Shown piece after piece: positions 51,755 through 61,458 of a DNA stretch of 64,000 bases. The DNA is from Strigamia acuminata. Its lineage: Eukaryota > Arthropoda > Chilopoda > Geophilomorpha > Linotaeniidae. The stretch covers positions 13,604,427 through 13,668,426 of the forward strand of contig OX442315.1 in NCBI GenBank assembly GCA_949358305.1, written 5' to 3'. Below the pieces are notes generated by a model that made no database searches, had not been told where the DNA came from, and saw only the letters and a list, made by a program, of their open reading frames with translations. How positions within the stretch are numbered: position 1 is the stretch's first letter; each line of letters opens with the position of its first letter. The position numbers and the translations under genes are program-made.

Positions 51755-51788
51755 ACGCAGATCCATCAGGTCTAGTGGACGCTGCGTC
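51742..51788 (+). promoter_or_regulatory. E2 gag-pol -1 ribosomal frameshift signal
   Basis: AAAAAAC (51742-51748), phased A_AAA_AAC, is followed after 5 nt by a stem of 51754-51760 (GACGCAG) with 51782-51788 (CTGCGTC), a perfect 7 bp. An inner TCCA/TGGA stem is at 51762-51765 and 51776-51779. The -1 frame has no stop from the slip into pol and no early ATG, which argues for frameshifting over re-initiation. Confidence 0.88.
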
Positions 51789-54700
51789 ACCTCCGAAATC
51801 GGAATCAGAGAATGAAAATCTGAAGATAATGGAAGATGTTGGAGAAGCTATTGATGAATTAATTCGTCAAACTGAACTAAAAGAAAATGGATCTCTTGAT
51901 GTAAAAAAGGAGATTGTCGGCGAAACCCCGACTGAAGAAGACACTTCCAATATTCAAGATAAAGTCGAAGTTAAAGACGATAGACCAAGCTCAGTTCCAG
52001 AGACACCTGGAATTGAGGAATGCATTAAGTTATTTGCAACTACAACTCTTGATACCAATGAGTTATTAGATGAATTGCCTTTGGAGCCTCCAATTACAAT
52101 TCCTCATAAATTGCGCAAGTTTGAGTGCAAAGTGGCTGGAATACCAAACAGCCAAGACCTTCCGACGTTAAAGTTAGAAACGTTAAAAGGTGTAATAACC
52201 GGAATGTTGGACTCAGGAGCAAATAAAAGCTTCCTAGCCACTTCAGTTATTAATCAATTAGGTCTAGAAAAATATCTACGACCTATCGGACCTGGTGTCA
52301 GAGTTACGACGGCAAGTGAAGAAGTCACTCCAGATGGAACCATCCATCTTTCATTTCGATGGACACATGGCACGTTACGTCATCCGTTCATCGTAATACC
52401 AAATAAGTATCCAATGGTACTATTGGGTTGCGATTTTATGAATAAATTAAAAATCCAACCTAATCCACAGACGATGTCTTGGAATTTCACGCAACCTATG
52501 GATGCAGATTTACCCTACATTCCACAAGCGTTGCTGGATCGTTATTTGGAGAAAATAGAGGAACCCGATTCCTCATTTATGACCTTTGCAAAAGCTTACG
52601 CTGCAAGTGTAACTCAAGGCAAAATTGATGAAGAGAATTTCATCCAAAAGTTAGTCGAAGAAGCTAACTTAAATTTGGAGCAATCCAAATTATTAGAAAA
52701 GATGTTATCCAAACATAAAAGGATTATTTCTAAAGATCCAGGTAAAACACACCTGGTTAAGCACAAAATTGAGCTTGACACGGAGAAACCCATCCGTGTC
52801 CCCTTTAAGAGCATAAACCCTCAAAAAAGGAAAATAATCAGACAACTTTGTCAAGACATGATTGACAAAGGCGTAGTCGTCAAAGCTGAAGGCGATTACG
52901 GAATGCGGCCAGTCCTAGTCATGCGACCAGGAAACGACCCACGCTTGTGCATTGATTTTCGCCCCATCAATACACATACTAAGTACAACCCACCTCAAAT
53001 GCCAACAATTGAGGAAATTCTGCGAGAAATCGGAGAATTCGAATGGGTCAGTACTATAGATCTGACCAAGGGATATTGGCAGATAGAATTGCGCCCTGAA
53101 GACAGAGAAAAGACTGCCTTCTGGAGCCCAATGGGAAGACTAATGTTTTTAGTCATGCCTTTCGGATTAGTAAACGCACCAACTACTTTCCAAGAATTGA
53201 TGGAAAAGGTTTTGGGTGACGTTTACAGAAAATTTGCATGGGCATATTTGGATGACATAATTGTTGTATCCAAATCGTTCGAAGAACACATTAAACATTT
53301 AGATATAGTGTTTAAAAAATTGGCAGAAGCTAATTTACATGCGCACCCTGGCAAGACGCATCTCTGTAGAAAGGAATTAATTTTTCTAGGCTACAAAGTA
53401 GGAGTAGAAGGACTTGCAGTAGACCCTAAAAAAGTCGCTGCAATTACGCAATTTCCGGCTCCTACCAATCTTAAGGAATTACAAAGATTTCTAGGCATGG
53501 TGAATTTCTTTCACCGCCTAATCAAGAATTTGGCCACAGTGGCAGAACCACTAAGGCCTCTCTTGAAGAAAGATGCGGAGTTCGATTGGGAACTGCATCA
53601 TCAGGCAGCATTCGACGCAATAAAAGACTTGCTTACGAATGCTGAAACAATGAAGATGCCTGACTTGTACATGCCATTTATTGTTCATACTGACGCCAGT
53701 AAACAAGGGTTGGGTGCAGCCCTTACACAAAAGAAAATTGTGGATGGCCAAGAAGTCGAAATGCCATGCGTGTATGCAAGCAGAAGCTTGCAACCCGCTG
53801 AAAAGAATTATACTGTGACAGAATTAGAATGTCTCGCAGTAGTATGGGGATTACGCAAATTTCGCCCATACTTAGAGTACACTACATTCACTGTACAAAC
53901 GGATCACCAAGCACTTAAGTGGTTGATGTCGTTATCTGACCCGTCGGGCAGATTAGCTCGTTGGCAAATGGAGCTGATGGCGTATTCGTTCGAAATACAA
54001 TACGTCAAAGGTCCGCTAAATGTAATAGCAGACGCATTGTCACGTGCACCTGTCAGCGCACCTGACGAACCAGAAGACGATGGCGATAATGATGATTTAT
54101 TATCATATTGTCCATCTCCTTGCCGAAGTTGGCAAATGGGAAAATTGAACGAATTACCCAAGTCAATAATAGTTAATGACGACGATCAAGCATTAATTAA
54201 TTTTTGTATTAACATGCATGATCCGTCAGGAACCCCTGACGTCGAATTAAGAGCTATGATGGCTAAAAAATTCGAGCTGCCAACAACAAATGTTTTAATT
54301 AAAGCATTTGCAGCTAAAATTGCGAAGCAATTAGAATGTGATCCTCCAACGAGAGATGACATTATTGCAGCGCAAAAAGCAGACGAATTTTGCCAACATA
54401 TTCGCAATTACTTGCTAAACAAGCAATATCCAAGTTACATAGTAACTCGTCTTCAAAGAAGAAACTTTGAAAGACACGCGAGTACTTATCTCATTGAAGA
54501 AGATATGCTACTCCATTATCATCCTACCTCCACCGATGAATTGGGAGAGGATGGTAGGGCACTTAAAGTTGTTGTGCCAAGAAAATTGATTTATAAAATC
54601 ATTTGGTTGATGCACGGACATCCACTGTCCGGCCACCCAGGCATTGCGAGGACAATGTACCGAACTCGAAGAGTTTATACCTGGAAAGGTATGAAACGTG

Positions 54701-56001
54701 ATATTACACGTTTTATTCAACATTGTCAAGGATGTCAGGCATGTAAGCCGAGATCAAAGACCGAAATTGAAGGCGCTCAAATTGGACCATTTGGACCATT
54801 TGACTGCCTCAGTGTGGATTTGTCTGGTCCCAAACCAAGAACCAGAAAAAACAATACCCACATTTGCGTCATCGTAGATGTCGCTACACATTGGCCCGAA
54901 TTATTTCCAATGTGTAATCCAACGGCAATAAAAGTTGCCAACACAATTTATCACTTATCAATGACTTTCGGATTTCCGAGACAAATCATAAGTGATAATG
55001 GACCACAATTTCGATCACAGGTCTATAAAGAATTTTGCAAAAAATTCGACATGTCGCGAACACCGACATCGATTTATCATCCACAAAGCAATCCTGTGGA
55101 GAGAACCAATCGAGATATTAAATATTTAGTTTCGATTTATTTAGATATTCATGACCAATGGGATGAGTATCTACGCGAATTTGCATTCAGTTTGAGAACA
55201 ACTGTAACAAGAGGCAGAGATTATTCTCCTGCTTTCTTAAATTTTTTCCGAGAATTAAGAATTCCTTGGGATCCAAGAATTCCGGAAGGAATTTTAGTCA
55301 TTGATCCAAAAAATCCGCATTTATATGTTCAGAAATTAGAAACAATAATTGCAGAGACGTATCAGCATATGATGTCTCACGTCTTAGATTTGAGACGCCG
55401 TGTCGAAGCTGAAAAATCAGATAAGAAATTCGACAACTTCAGACAAAATGATTTAGTCTGGCGAGAGTCTCATATTCTCTCAAATGCCGCTAAAGGAATA
55501 GCAGCAGGCATTTCACCGAAAAGGAATGGGCCTTATGTAATTATCAAAAGGTTACAAGGAGGCGCCTTTCAACTTCGACGGCTGAGTGATAATAAAATTT
55601 ATCCAGCTGTTCACGGCACTGAATTAATGCCGTACTTTCCCGTTTTCAACCAAGAAATTTGGCTGGAAGGGGAGGAAGTGGGTCAAAAAACAAAAAATAT
55701 TGTTAATACCTTGGATGATGCTAAATTATCCAAAATTCCTGTCGAAAACACGGAATCGAGTAAAAAATCGAAACTCAAAAATAACGAAGTCGATGAAATA
55801 AACAAGCGACTTGAAAATGTTTCTCTTGATGAAAATCTAGAAAAGGAAATGTTTTTAGAAAAAGAGAAAATTTCAAACAATGAAGTATATAACTCATCTG
55901 ACATTGGAGACGATGCTGATGACAATCTAAACAAGTTGGATTGTACTTCGCGAAAGTCAAAGTACAACTTGAGATCTCGCGTTCCGCGAGCCAAGACATA
56001 G
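51748..56001 (+). CDS. pol: E2 Pol polyprotein (PR-RT-RNase H-IN), -1 frame
   Basis: The coordinate is the first -1 codon. Residue numbers below count from the GTG codon at 51775. Protease: MLDSGANKSF (D146). RT: GYWQIELRPEDREKTAFWSP, PFGLVNAPTTFQ, YLDD (Y491-D494). RNase H: HTDASKQGLGAAL (D640), TELECLAVVWGLRKF, TDHQALKWL, VIADALSRAP. Integrase: GHPLSGHPGIARTMYR and QHCQGCQACKPRSK zinc site, D1015 (SVDLSG), D1074 (SDNGPQF), E1109 (NPVER), GPY motif NGPYVIIKR. The acidic, Lys-rich tail ends KYNLRSRVPRAKT. Clearly homologous to E1 Pol along its length, but diverged. No inactivating change is seen. Confidence 0.95.
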   Translation, partial: LVDADPSGLVDAASPPKSESENENLKIMEDVGEAIDELIRQTELKENGSLDVKKEIVGETPTEEDTSNIQDKVEVKDDRPSSVPETPGIEECIKLFATTTLDTNELLDELPLEPPITIPHKLRKFECKVAGIPNSQDLPTLKLETLKGVITGMLDSGANKSFLATSVINQLGLEKYLRPIGPGVRVTTASEEVTPDGTIHLSFRWTHGTLRHPFIVIPNKYPMVLLGCDFMNKLKIQPNPQTMSWNFTQPMDADLPYIPQALLDRYLEKIEEPDSSFMTFAKAYAASVTQGKIDEENFIQKLVEEANLNLEQSKLLEKMLSKHKRIISKDPGKTHLVKHKIELDTEKPIRVPFKSINPQKRKIIRQLCQDMIDKGVVVKAEGDYGMRPVLVMRPGNDPRLCIDFRPINTHTKYNPPQMPTIEEILREIGEFEWVSTIDLTKGYWQIELRPEDREKTAFWSPMGRLMFLVMPFGLVNAPTTFQELMEKVLGDVYRKFAWAYLDDIIVVSKSFEEHIKHLDIVFKKLAEANLHAHPGKTHLCRKELIFLGYKVGVEGLAVDPKKVAAITQFPAPTNLKELQRFLGMVNFFHRLIKNLATVAEPLRPLLKKDAEFDWELHHQAAFDAIKDLLTNAETMKMPDLYMPFIVHTDASKQGLGAALTQKKIVDGQEVEMPCVYASRSLQPAEKNYTVTELECLAVVWGLRKFRPYLEYTTFTVQTDHQALKWLMSLSDPSGRLARWQMELMAYSFEIQYVKGPLNVIADALSRAPVSAPDEPEDDGDNDDLLSYCPSPCRSWQMGKLNELPKSIIVNDDDQALINFCINMHDPSGTPDVELRAMMAKKFELPTTNVLIKAFAAKIAKQLECDPPTRDDIIAAQKADEFCQHIRNYLLNKQYPSYIVTRLQRRNFERHASTYLIEEDMLLHYHPTSTDELGEDGRALKVVVPRKLIYKIIWLMHGHPLSGHPGIARTMYRTRRVYTWKGMKRDITRFIQHCQGCQACKPRSKTEIEGAQIGPFGPFDCLSVDLSGPKPRTRKNNTHICVIVDVATHWPELFPMCNPTAIKVANTIYHLSMTFGFPRQIISDNGPQFRSQVYKEFCKKFDMSRTPTSIYHPQSNPVERTNRDIKYLVSIYLDIHDQWDEYLREFAFSLRTTVTRGRDYSPAFLNFFRELRIPWDPRIPEGILVIDPKNPHLYVQKLETIIAETYQHMMSHVLDLRRRVEAEKSDKKFDNFRQNDLVWRESHILSNAAKGIAAGISPKRNGPYVIIKRLQGGAFQLRRLSDNKIYPAVHGTELMPYFPVFNQEIWLEGEEVGQKTKNIVNTLDDAKLSKIPVENTESSKKSKLKNNEVDEINKRLENVSLDENLEKEMFLEKEKISNNEVYNSSDIGDDADDNLNKLDCTSRKSKYNLRSRVPRAKT

Positions 56002-56039
56002 TGTTGTCTTTCACCTTTTGGGTTTACCCAAAAGATCCG

Positions 56040-56239
56040 AGAAAGCAATCTCGTGACGTCATTCGTAGTACCCACTCGAATGACAACGTTAATCATACGT
56101 TATAATTAGTGACGTCACAAAGCGTCTCTAATCCAAGTTCGTGTTTGCAATCAACGAACTTAGTCACTTTTTCAAAAGTTTCGAGAGTGTATGCATCGCA
56201 TCGCCTACGTTACGACCCGAATAGTTCGACAACCTGATC
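56040..56239 (+). promoter_or_regulatory. Candidate internal promoter of the E2 third gene with two CRE sites
   Basis: Two perfect TGACGTCA palindromes (56054-56061 and 56110-56117) lie 56 bp apart just after pol. A donor GTAAGT is at 56240 and an acceptor TTTCTCTTTCAAG ends at 56305, giving a 66-nt intron before the exon with ATG 56344. Two CREB/ATF-type sites in 64 bp are unlikely by chance; promoter activity is inference. Confidence 0.45.
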
Positions 56240-56343
56240 GTAAGTAATTTTTCTGTATGAAAAATTTGATAAAACATAAGATTTATGTATTATTTCTCTT
56301 TCAAGACGAAAGAATTTCCGAAATTACCGGAAAACGAAAGAGA

Positions 56344-58986
56344 ATGGACGAGGAAGCGATCCAACTCCAGGCGGACGGAGAAATGCCCATGGAAGGGGCA
56401 AATGAAGACGTTCAATTGACGCTTCAACAACGGGTAAATTATTAGAATAAATTTTTACCAAGTGTTTAAGTCAGAAAAATTGAGTAATTTCACTTTTCCT
56501 GACTTCAAACACAAGCCGCTAAAAAATAAAAATGGCGGCTATAAAAGTCACGTGCTTCAAGCATGTGCGAAGGGAGTTGCCATGACAACCAACATCCCTT
56601 AGTGACTCACAGCCACAAGCGCTAAGCTTAAAAAATATTTCAAATAAGAAATTATTTGTTTATTTTTAAATAAACTAATTTATTTATTTTTCTTCGAATA
56701 TAGATCGAGAGGGATCGAGAAACGCCATTCGCGCTTCCCGATCACGTGCCGACTCAGCACCCGCTGATTTTTCGAGCGGCATTGCCCGAAAAAATCAGAA
56801 GACTGAAGACGGCAAACAATACCTGGTGGAAGTTGCGCCACGACTTCAGCAGATCAGCGCTGCAAGGATTTGGTGCAAAAGGAAGATTCATCGAGCGCCT
56901 TCACGTGGACGGTGTCGATGAAATCGAGTGGACGCTCGACGAGAGCCCCCCAGGACCGCTTGCAGCAGAGTTGCTGCACAACCAGTGGCCAGTGACGCCA
57001 CGAGAGCGTCACGAGCGCAGAAGAGCGCTAAAGAGTACCGGAATTAATTACGGTGCTCTAACCCAATTGAGGAAGAACCTCAAGACGACACAACGCGAAG
57101 TCGTTAAACGGTATCGCAAATCCGTTCGTGACGGGAACCCACAACTTCCCGTCACACAAACCGAGCTCCACCAGTTGGCGCTCGCCGGGTGTTTTAACGA
57201 TTTTCCGGGATTTTTCCCGTCCAAAGCACTCCGAGCTGCCGCGGTGCAGCTTCGCGTCGACGAAAATCGACAACTGGCTCGAGAACACGAGGCAGAGGAG
57301 CAAGCGCGTTGCGCTCTCCCTTTTTATCAAGAAGATGAAATTCCGGCCCCAGCGGCCATCAATCCTCCGCCGCAAGACGAGGATTTGAGGGTGGGGCAAC
57401 TCCCTCCGCCGGTTCCAGTCCGACCGATGTTCCGCGAATCAAGCCGCGATCAAGAGGAACGTCAGAGGCGATCACGCCCATATTCGACTGACGCGCAGCC
57501 ATCACGCCCGCAGTCGCGACGAGGACGGACACCAGAGTCGTTTGGCTCGTCGTCTTCGCTGAGTTTTGAATCGGACTCCACAATTAAGTCCGCCCGAAGT
57601 AGCCGAACCGCCTCCACGTTCAAAGTGGACAACTCGGCTACTCCATACGCCATGAGACGTGTTGTCGGTGATATTTCTCCCGACTGTAGCGTGCCAGTAC
57701 CTGGACATGCTAGCCGCTTGCCCGAACAAGGATATGTTTCCCGCTTGCCGGCTGGAGTTAGCAACCTGCAACTCCGGCCATTTTTTAGTGAGTCATTCGG
57801 CCCACAATGGACCTGCTACGAGCAGCAACCCATTAGAGCACAGCAGGAAGTGCTCCAGAAGCTGGACGCATACCAAAGCGCCCAGATCGCCGAGTCGCAG
57901 AAGGACTGGCAGAGACTAGCTGAAAGGCTAGAAGTCTCCGACATCAATACCATTGATGATCCCCGTCTGATGGATTTTCAGCGTCAGCTAATTCCGGGGA
58001 TGACTAGGGTGTTGTACCCTGGTGTTCTTCCTTCGCCAGGACAGGCGTTAGCGGCCATAACGTACCTTTGGACCGCGCCGATGGGCCTGTCGGAGAAGAA
58101 AGTCGAGCTGTGGTACCACCTCAGGCTCGACCCGCCTACGATCTTAGCCGAGCTAATAAAGCAAGTCGTAGCAAACGGTGAGACCGAAGAAGAGGCCGCC
58201 GTTCGGTTGCGAACCGAGTGGTCCTTTGCGAAGGCCACGGCGCGAATGGCCGGAAGACCACCGCTTCCAGTTACAAGCGCCACAGCAGCTGCGTCACTGG
58301 CTGTTTTCCAGTCGGCCCAAGAGGGCGCTGGATGTTCATTTTGGCCAGAGAACGCCGGAAGTTCTCAAACTCCAGCCGGAGTTCAACGGGTAGTCGAAAC
58401 CCGTCAGCTCCCCGGTGTGGGTCGAGCACCGGGACGAGGCGTCACACCCTCGTCAACCTCCGCACCCGCGTTGGTTTTCTTGGGCCCGCAGTGCCAGTTT
58501 GACGATGCCACGACGGAAGACTCACGTCCGCCGCCGCCGCCGCCAGCCAAGCCGGAGACGAAGGTCAAGCCGCTGAAAAAAGAGTCGGCTTTCAAGACCC
58601 TAATGCGCCTGTATCCGCACTTCTATTTGACGCCGGATACGCGAACACTGCTTAGCAACAACCACAAGTTGTCGAGGCAGGTGTTTATGTGGCTCGAGGA
58701 CCACATCCGGGTGTTAAGCCCACCATCGGTGCTCCATGATCGACTCCTGAGAGCACGATTAGCGCCAGAGGATCCAATCGAGTTCGCGGCGCTAGGATTC
58801 TTCAACCGAGCGAACTCGGCAAGAATCATCCAGGTTTGGCTTCATGTCAACCCTGGAATGGTCTCCGGACCAAACGCAGGTCGCGACCTGTGTACGGTTA
58901 ACGAGCGGTCCAACCCGAGGGACGACACCACGGATATGATGCGCCCGTTGACGCCTGAGCGAACTCAGACTATGGACGAATCATAA
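56344..58986 (+). CDS. E2 third gene, spliced (790 aa), non-env accessory protein
   Basis: Exon 1 (56344-56433) is 30 codons, starting MDEEAIQLQADGEMPM and ending at CGG|GTAAAT. The acceptor TTATTTTTCTTCGAATATAG ends at 56703; exon 2 (56704-58986) is phase 0. Exon 2 has no ATG near its start, so splicing is needed for the full protein. N-terminal exon 2: PLIFRAALPEKIRRL and NTWWKLRHDF. The middle is Arg/Ser/Pro-rich; 58520-58570 is a poly-Pro stretch. The C-terminal domain has VFMWLEDHIR (about residues 690-699), DRLLRARLAPE and VWLHV, matching E1. No signal peptide, membrane span or enzyme motif. Function unknown. Confidence 0.8.
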
Positions 58987-59025
58987 ATTGGTTCGTTCAT
59001 TTTCTCTCCATGTAAGATTCGTCTT

Positions 59026-59038
59026 AAATGGGGGGATG
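59026..59038 (+). other. E2 polypurine tract
   Basis: AAATGGGGGGATG abuts the 3' LTR; mostly purine. Confidence 0.7.
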
Positions 59039-59997
59039 TGTGGTGATCTCAAAATATTCACCAACTTAGAAGATTAAATTAATTATCTTCTAATTAATTT
59101 GACTGTGGCACACGCCAAGTCAGATCATGTGACCGAGGGGAGAAATCCTCTCTAGGCACATATCACCCCAGGTTGTCCGGGGTGAAAACGGTTATTAGCC
59201 GTTATGGTGCAATATGGTGTAATAACCACTAGTTGCACCCATTTGAGCTAAGTGCGCAGGTTTTCTGCGCAATATTGAAGCGTGCTGGGCTCGCGTCTTG
59301 GCTCAAATCGGGACTCTGAAAAATACAACAACAACCTCAACATCACTGCTTTTGCTCCTGAAAGAAAAGTATTGATAGAGGACCGTTGTAACTCAGTTTC
59401 ACCTGCTATCTTTGTGTATCAAACGCACAAAGCCAGCAATCCTGCTTGAATTAGCCGTCGCTAATTCCAGCAATCGAGAAGAGAAGATTCCCGACGATCG
59501 TGAACCATCGCCGTCGCTGTTGCGCGAACGACAGCCACCGCCATCGTACGAAAGCCGGACGCCTACAGCCGTCAACCACCGCCGCCGAGCCGTCGCACGA
59601 GCCGTAGAAGGAGCCCACGAGAACCATCGTCTTCGACCATCGTTCGTGAGTTCGTAGAACGAAGACAATTTGCCTTCGCCTAACAACTTCAAGTTGTTTA
59701 AGCGCCATTTCTGACGCTTTGTAGCTTGCAACAGTCGTTGCAAGCCCTTCCTTTGTTTCATTGTTTCCCGCTCATTTTATTCTGTGATATTCATAATCAT
59801 AATTAGTATATATTGTAATTTATCGAATAAAACATTTGTGTGATTTTTATTACCATAATAAACTGTCTTTTTATTCCTATTTCCGTAAACTTAACCCTAG
59901 ACAAGTTTCGGCCGCGATATAAGTCTTGTAAAGCATTCACCTGCGGTTTCTGCTTAATTTATTAGAAATTAAGTGGATAAAAACCCGGATCGCAGCA
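59039..59997 (+). repeat. E2 3' LTR
   Basis: 959 bp, no difference from the 5' LTR seen by eye. Confidence 0.95.
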
Positions 59998-60632
59998 ACT
60001 TTGCTGTTAATTAACTATCTTGTCATAGAGGCCGTCCATAAATTACGTAACGCCAATTTTGGGCATTTTAGACCCCCTCCCCCCCTCTGTAACAAGGCTG
60101 TAACAAATTCTCAAACCCCCACCCCCCTAATTACGTAATAAAACTGAAATCACCCCCCCCCCCCCAAAAAAATTTCAAAAATCAGTCTCAAAACTGCACA
60201 TATTTTCAATTTTAAAACATTAAAAAAAAAATTTTCAAGGACCGTAACATTATTGAGAACCCCCCCCTCTCCCTTACTGATGACTTGTAACAAAATCTGA
60301 AACCCCCTCCCCCCCCTTGGAGCGTTCGTAATTTATGGACGGCCCCATATTGTATTTCGAGTGATGACTTTAATGAGTGATTAAAGGTAAGTGATTTTTA
60401 TCACAAGTTCGATGTACCACGGTAAAGCCGAAAGGCGAAATAAGGATAAAGAAGCAAAGAGAGAAACGAGCGCGCCACCCTTACCCCATGGATCTCTCAC
60501 ATTCCCAGAATGTGTTAAAAATCATTTCCCCTAGACAACCTTGGCCGCTGAGTAGAAGTCCTATACGACATCTCAACGGTGATTATTTGGTATTCTCCCC
60601 GAATATTAAGTAGTAAAACCCGGATCGCCGCA
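59998..60632 (+). mobile_element. Right part of the older LTR hosting E2
   Basis: After the ACTT duplication it runs through a MITE (60028-60346) to ATTTCCCCTAGACAACCTTG, CTGAGTAGAAGTCC and AAAACCCGGATCGCCGCA, the LTR-end hallmark (60632). The last part aligns with 41220-41300 plus 41896-41923. Confidence 0.55.
60028..60346. mobile_element. 319-bp MITE with GGCCGTCCATAAATTACG termini
   Basis: The left end GGCCGTCCATAAATTACG is exactly mirrored by CGTAATTTATGGACGGCC. A possible 3-bp duplication ATA flanks it. The interior is poly-C with CTGTAACAA motifs; no ORF. Confidence 0.75.
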
Positions 60633-61020
60633 CCATAAAAGGGTAGAATCGTCACAGGGTTAAATGGAGGCTCCGTGGTTGAGTGTTAAAACAAGTTTGT
60701 TTTCAGTCTGGAAACATGTCAAACCACAGACCTAAATACTACTAGACAGCACCCTGCAAACGGCGCCCAGCTTGTGAGCCCAGCTTGGTAGCAGAGGGTG
60801 GTTGCAAAGGGCAAGACAGTGTTTTTGGAACGGAACTCGGTTATGTGTAAGCTTAGTAAAAAACTTACGGTAGATAGGAAACATTTTAGAAACATTTTTT
60901 ATTCACAAATAAAACACATTATATTCATACAATAAAAAATAATTTTTATTATTTATTACTATTATTACAATTACATTAAAACTTTTGAAACAGTAGGCGT
61001 TTTAAACTGCGAAATAACTA
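60633..61020 (-). other. 3' flank of the Gly-rich secreted gene
   Basis: On the minus strand AATAAAAATTATTTTTTATT near 60930-60950 offers poly(A) signals for the gene at 61021. The rest is non-coding. Confidence 0.4.
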
Positions 61021-61458
61021 TTAAAACTTGAATGGATCATCTTCTTCATCCTTTTTGCCACGGAATCCACCATTACCAATATCACCACCACCACCAATAC
61101 CACCAAAATCAACATCAAAATCACCAAATCCATCATTATTTCTTCTGCTATGCGTTTCTTTGCTTTTAATTACTTTGGGTTTCTTTGCTCGGCGATTACG
61201 TTTTCCTTCTTCGTCACCATACGTAATTTCTCTATCCACAGTTTCTTCGTGGTCTCCATCTTTCGATCCAAACCCTTTCTTGTTTCCCGTTCTACTCAAA
61301 TGTTCTTTTCGAAATCCACCATTTCTGCCGCCACTGCCACTGTAACTCCTCGAGTGGACCGAATAAGTCATTGAGTTGTTGTAACTTTTAACTTCCTGCT
61401 TGGTGGCATTTACCGACGAAACGATACAAAGCTCAATGACAATCAAGGCAACTGCGAT
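61021..61458 (-). CDS. Secreted Gly/Lys-rich protein, last exon (5' exon not found)
   Basis: The exon begins after a TGTGTTTAG acceptor (61459-61460) in phase 0 as IAVALIVIELCIVSSVNA, the hydrophobic part of a signal peptide lacking its Met, so a short upstream exon must carry the start. The mature chain has SVHSRSYSGSGGRNGGFRKE, a basic KRNRRAKKPKVIKSKETHSR block and a Gly-rich tail FGDFDVDFGGIGGGGDIGNG, ending DDPFKF. Composition suggests a structural or cuticle-like secreted protein. I recognise no family. A donor-like GTAAGC at about 62090 (minus) is in the wrong phase with its nearby ATG. Confidence 0.55.
   Translation of the reverse strand: MAVALIVIELCIVSSVNATKQEVKSYNNSMTYSVHSRSYSGSGGRNGGFRKEHLSRTGNKKGFGSKDGDHEETVDREITYGDEEGKRNRRAKKPKVIKSKETHSRRNNDGFGDFDVDFGGIGGGGDIGNGGFRGKKDEEDDPFKF

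Larger units (their letters stand above)
47658..59997 (+). mobile_element. Full-length Ty3/Gypsy retrotransposon E2 (12,340 bp)
   Basis: Two 959-bp LTRs (TGTGGTGATC...CGGATCGCAGCA) flanked by ACTT (47654-47657, 59998-60001). Same plan as E1: PBS of tRNA-Pro type, gag, pol in -1 frame and a spliced third gene. The LTR sequences differ from E1 but match the relic LTRs in the window. LTRs look identical to each other and the ORFs are open, so insertion is recent. Confidence 0.97.

Noticed and set aside
61028-61374. Plus-strand Pro/Ser-rich ORFs opposite the Gly-rich gene
   Set aside because: Antisense shadows of the minus-strand exon, which has a signal peptide core and a splice acceptor.
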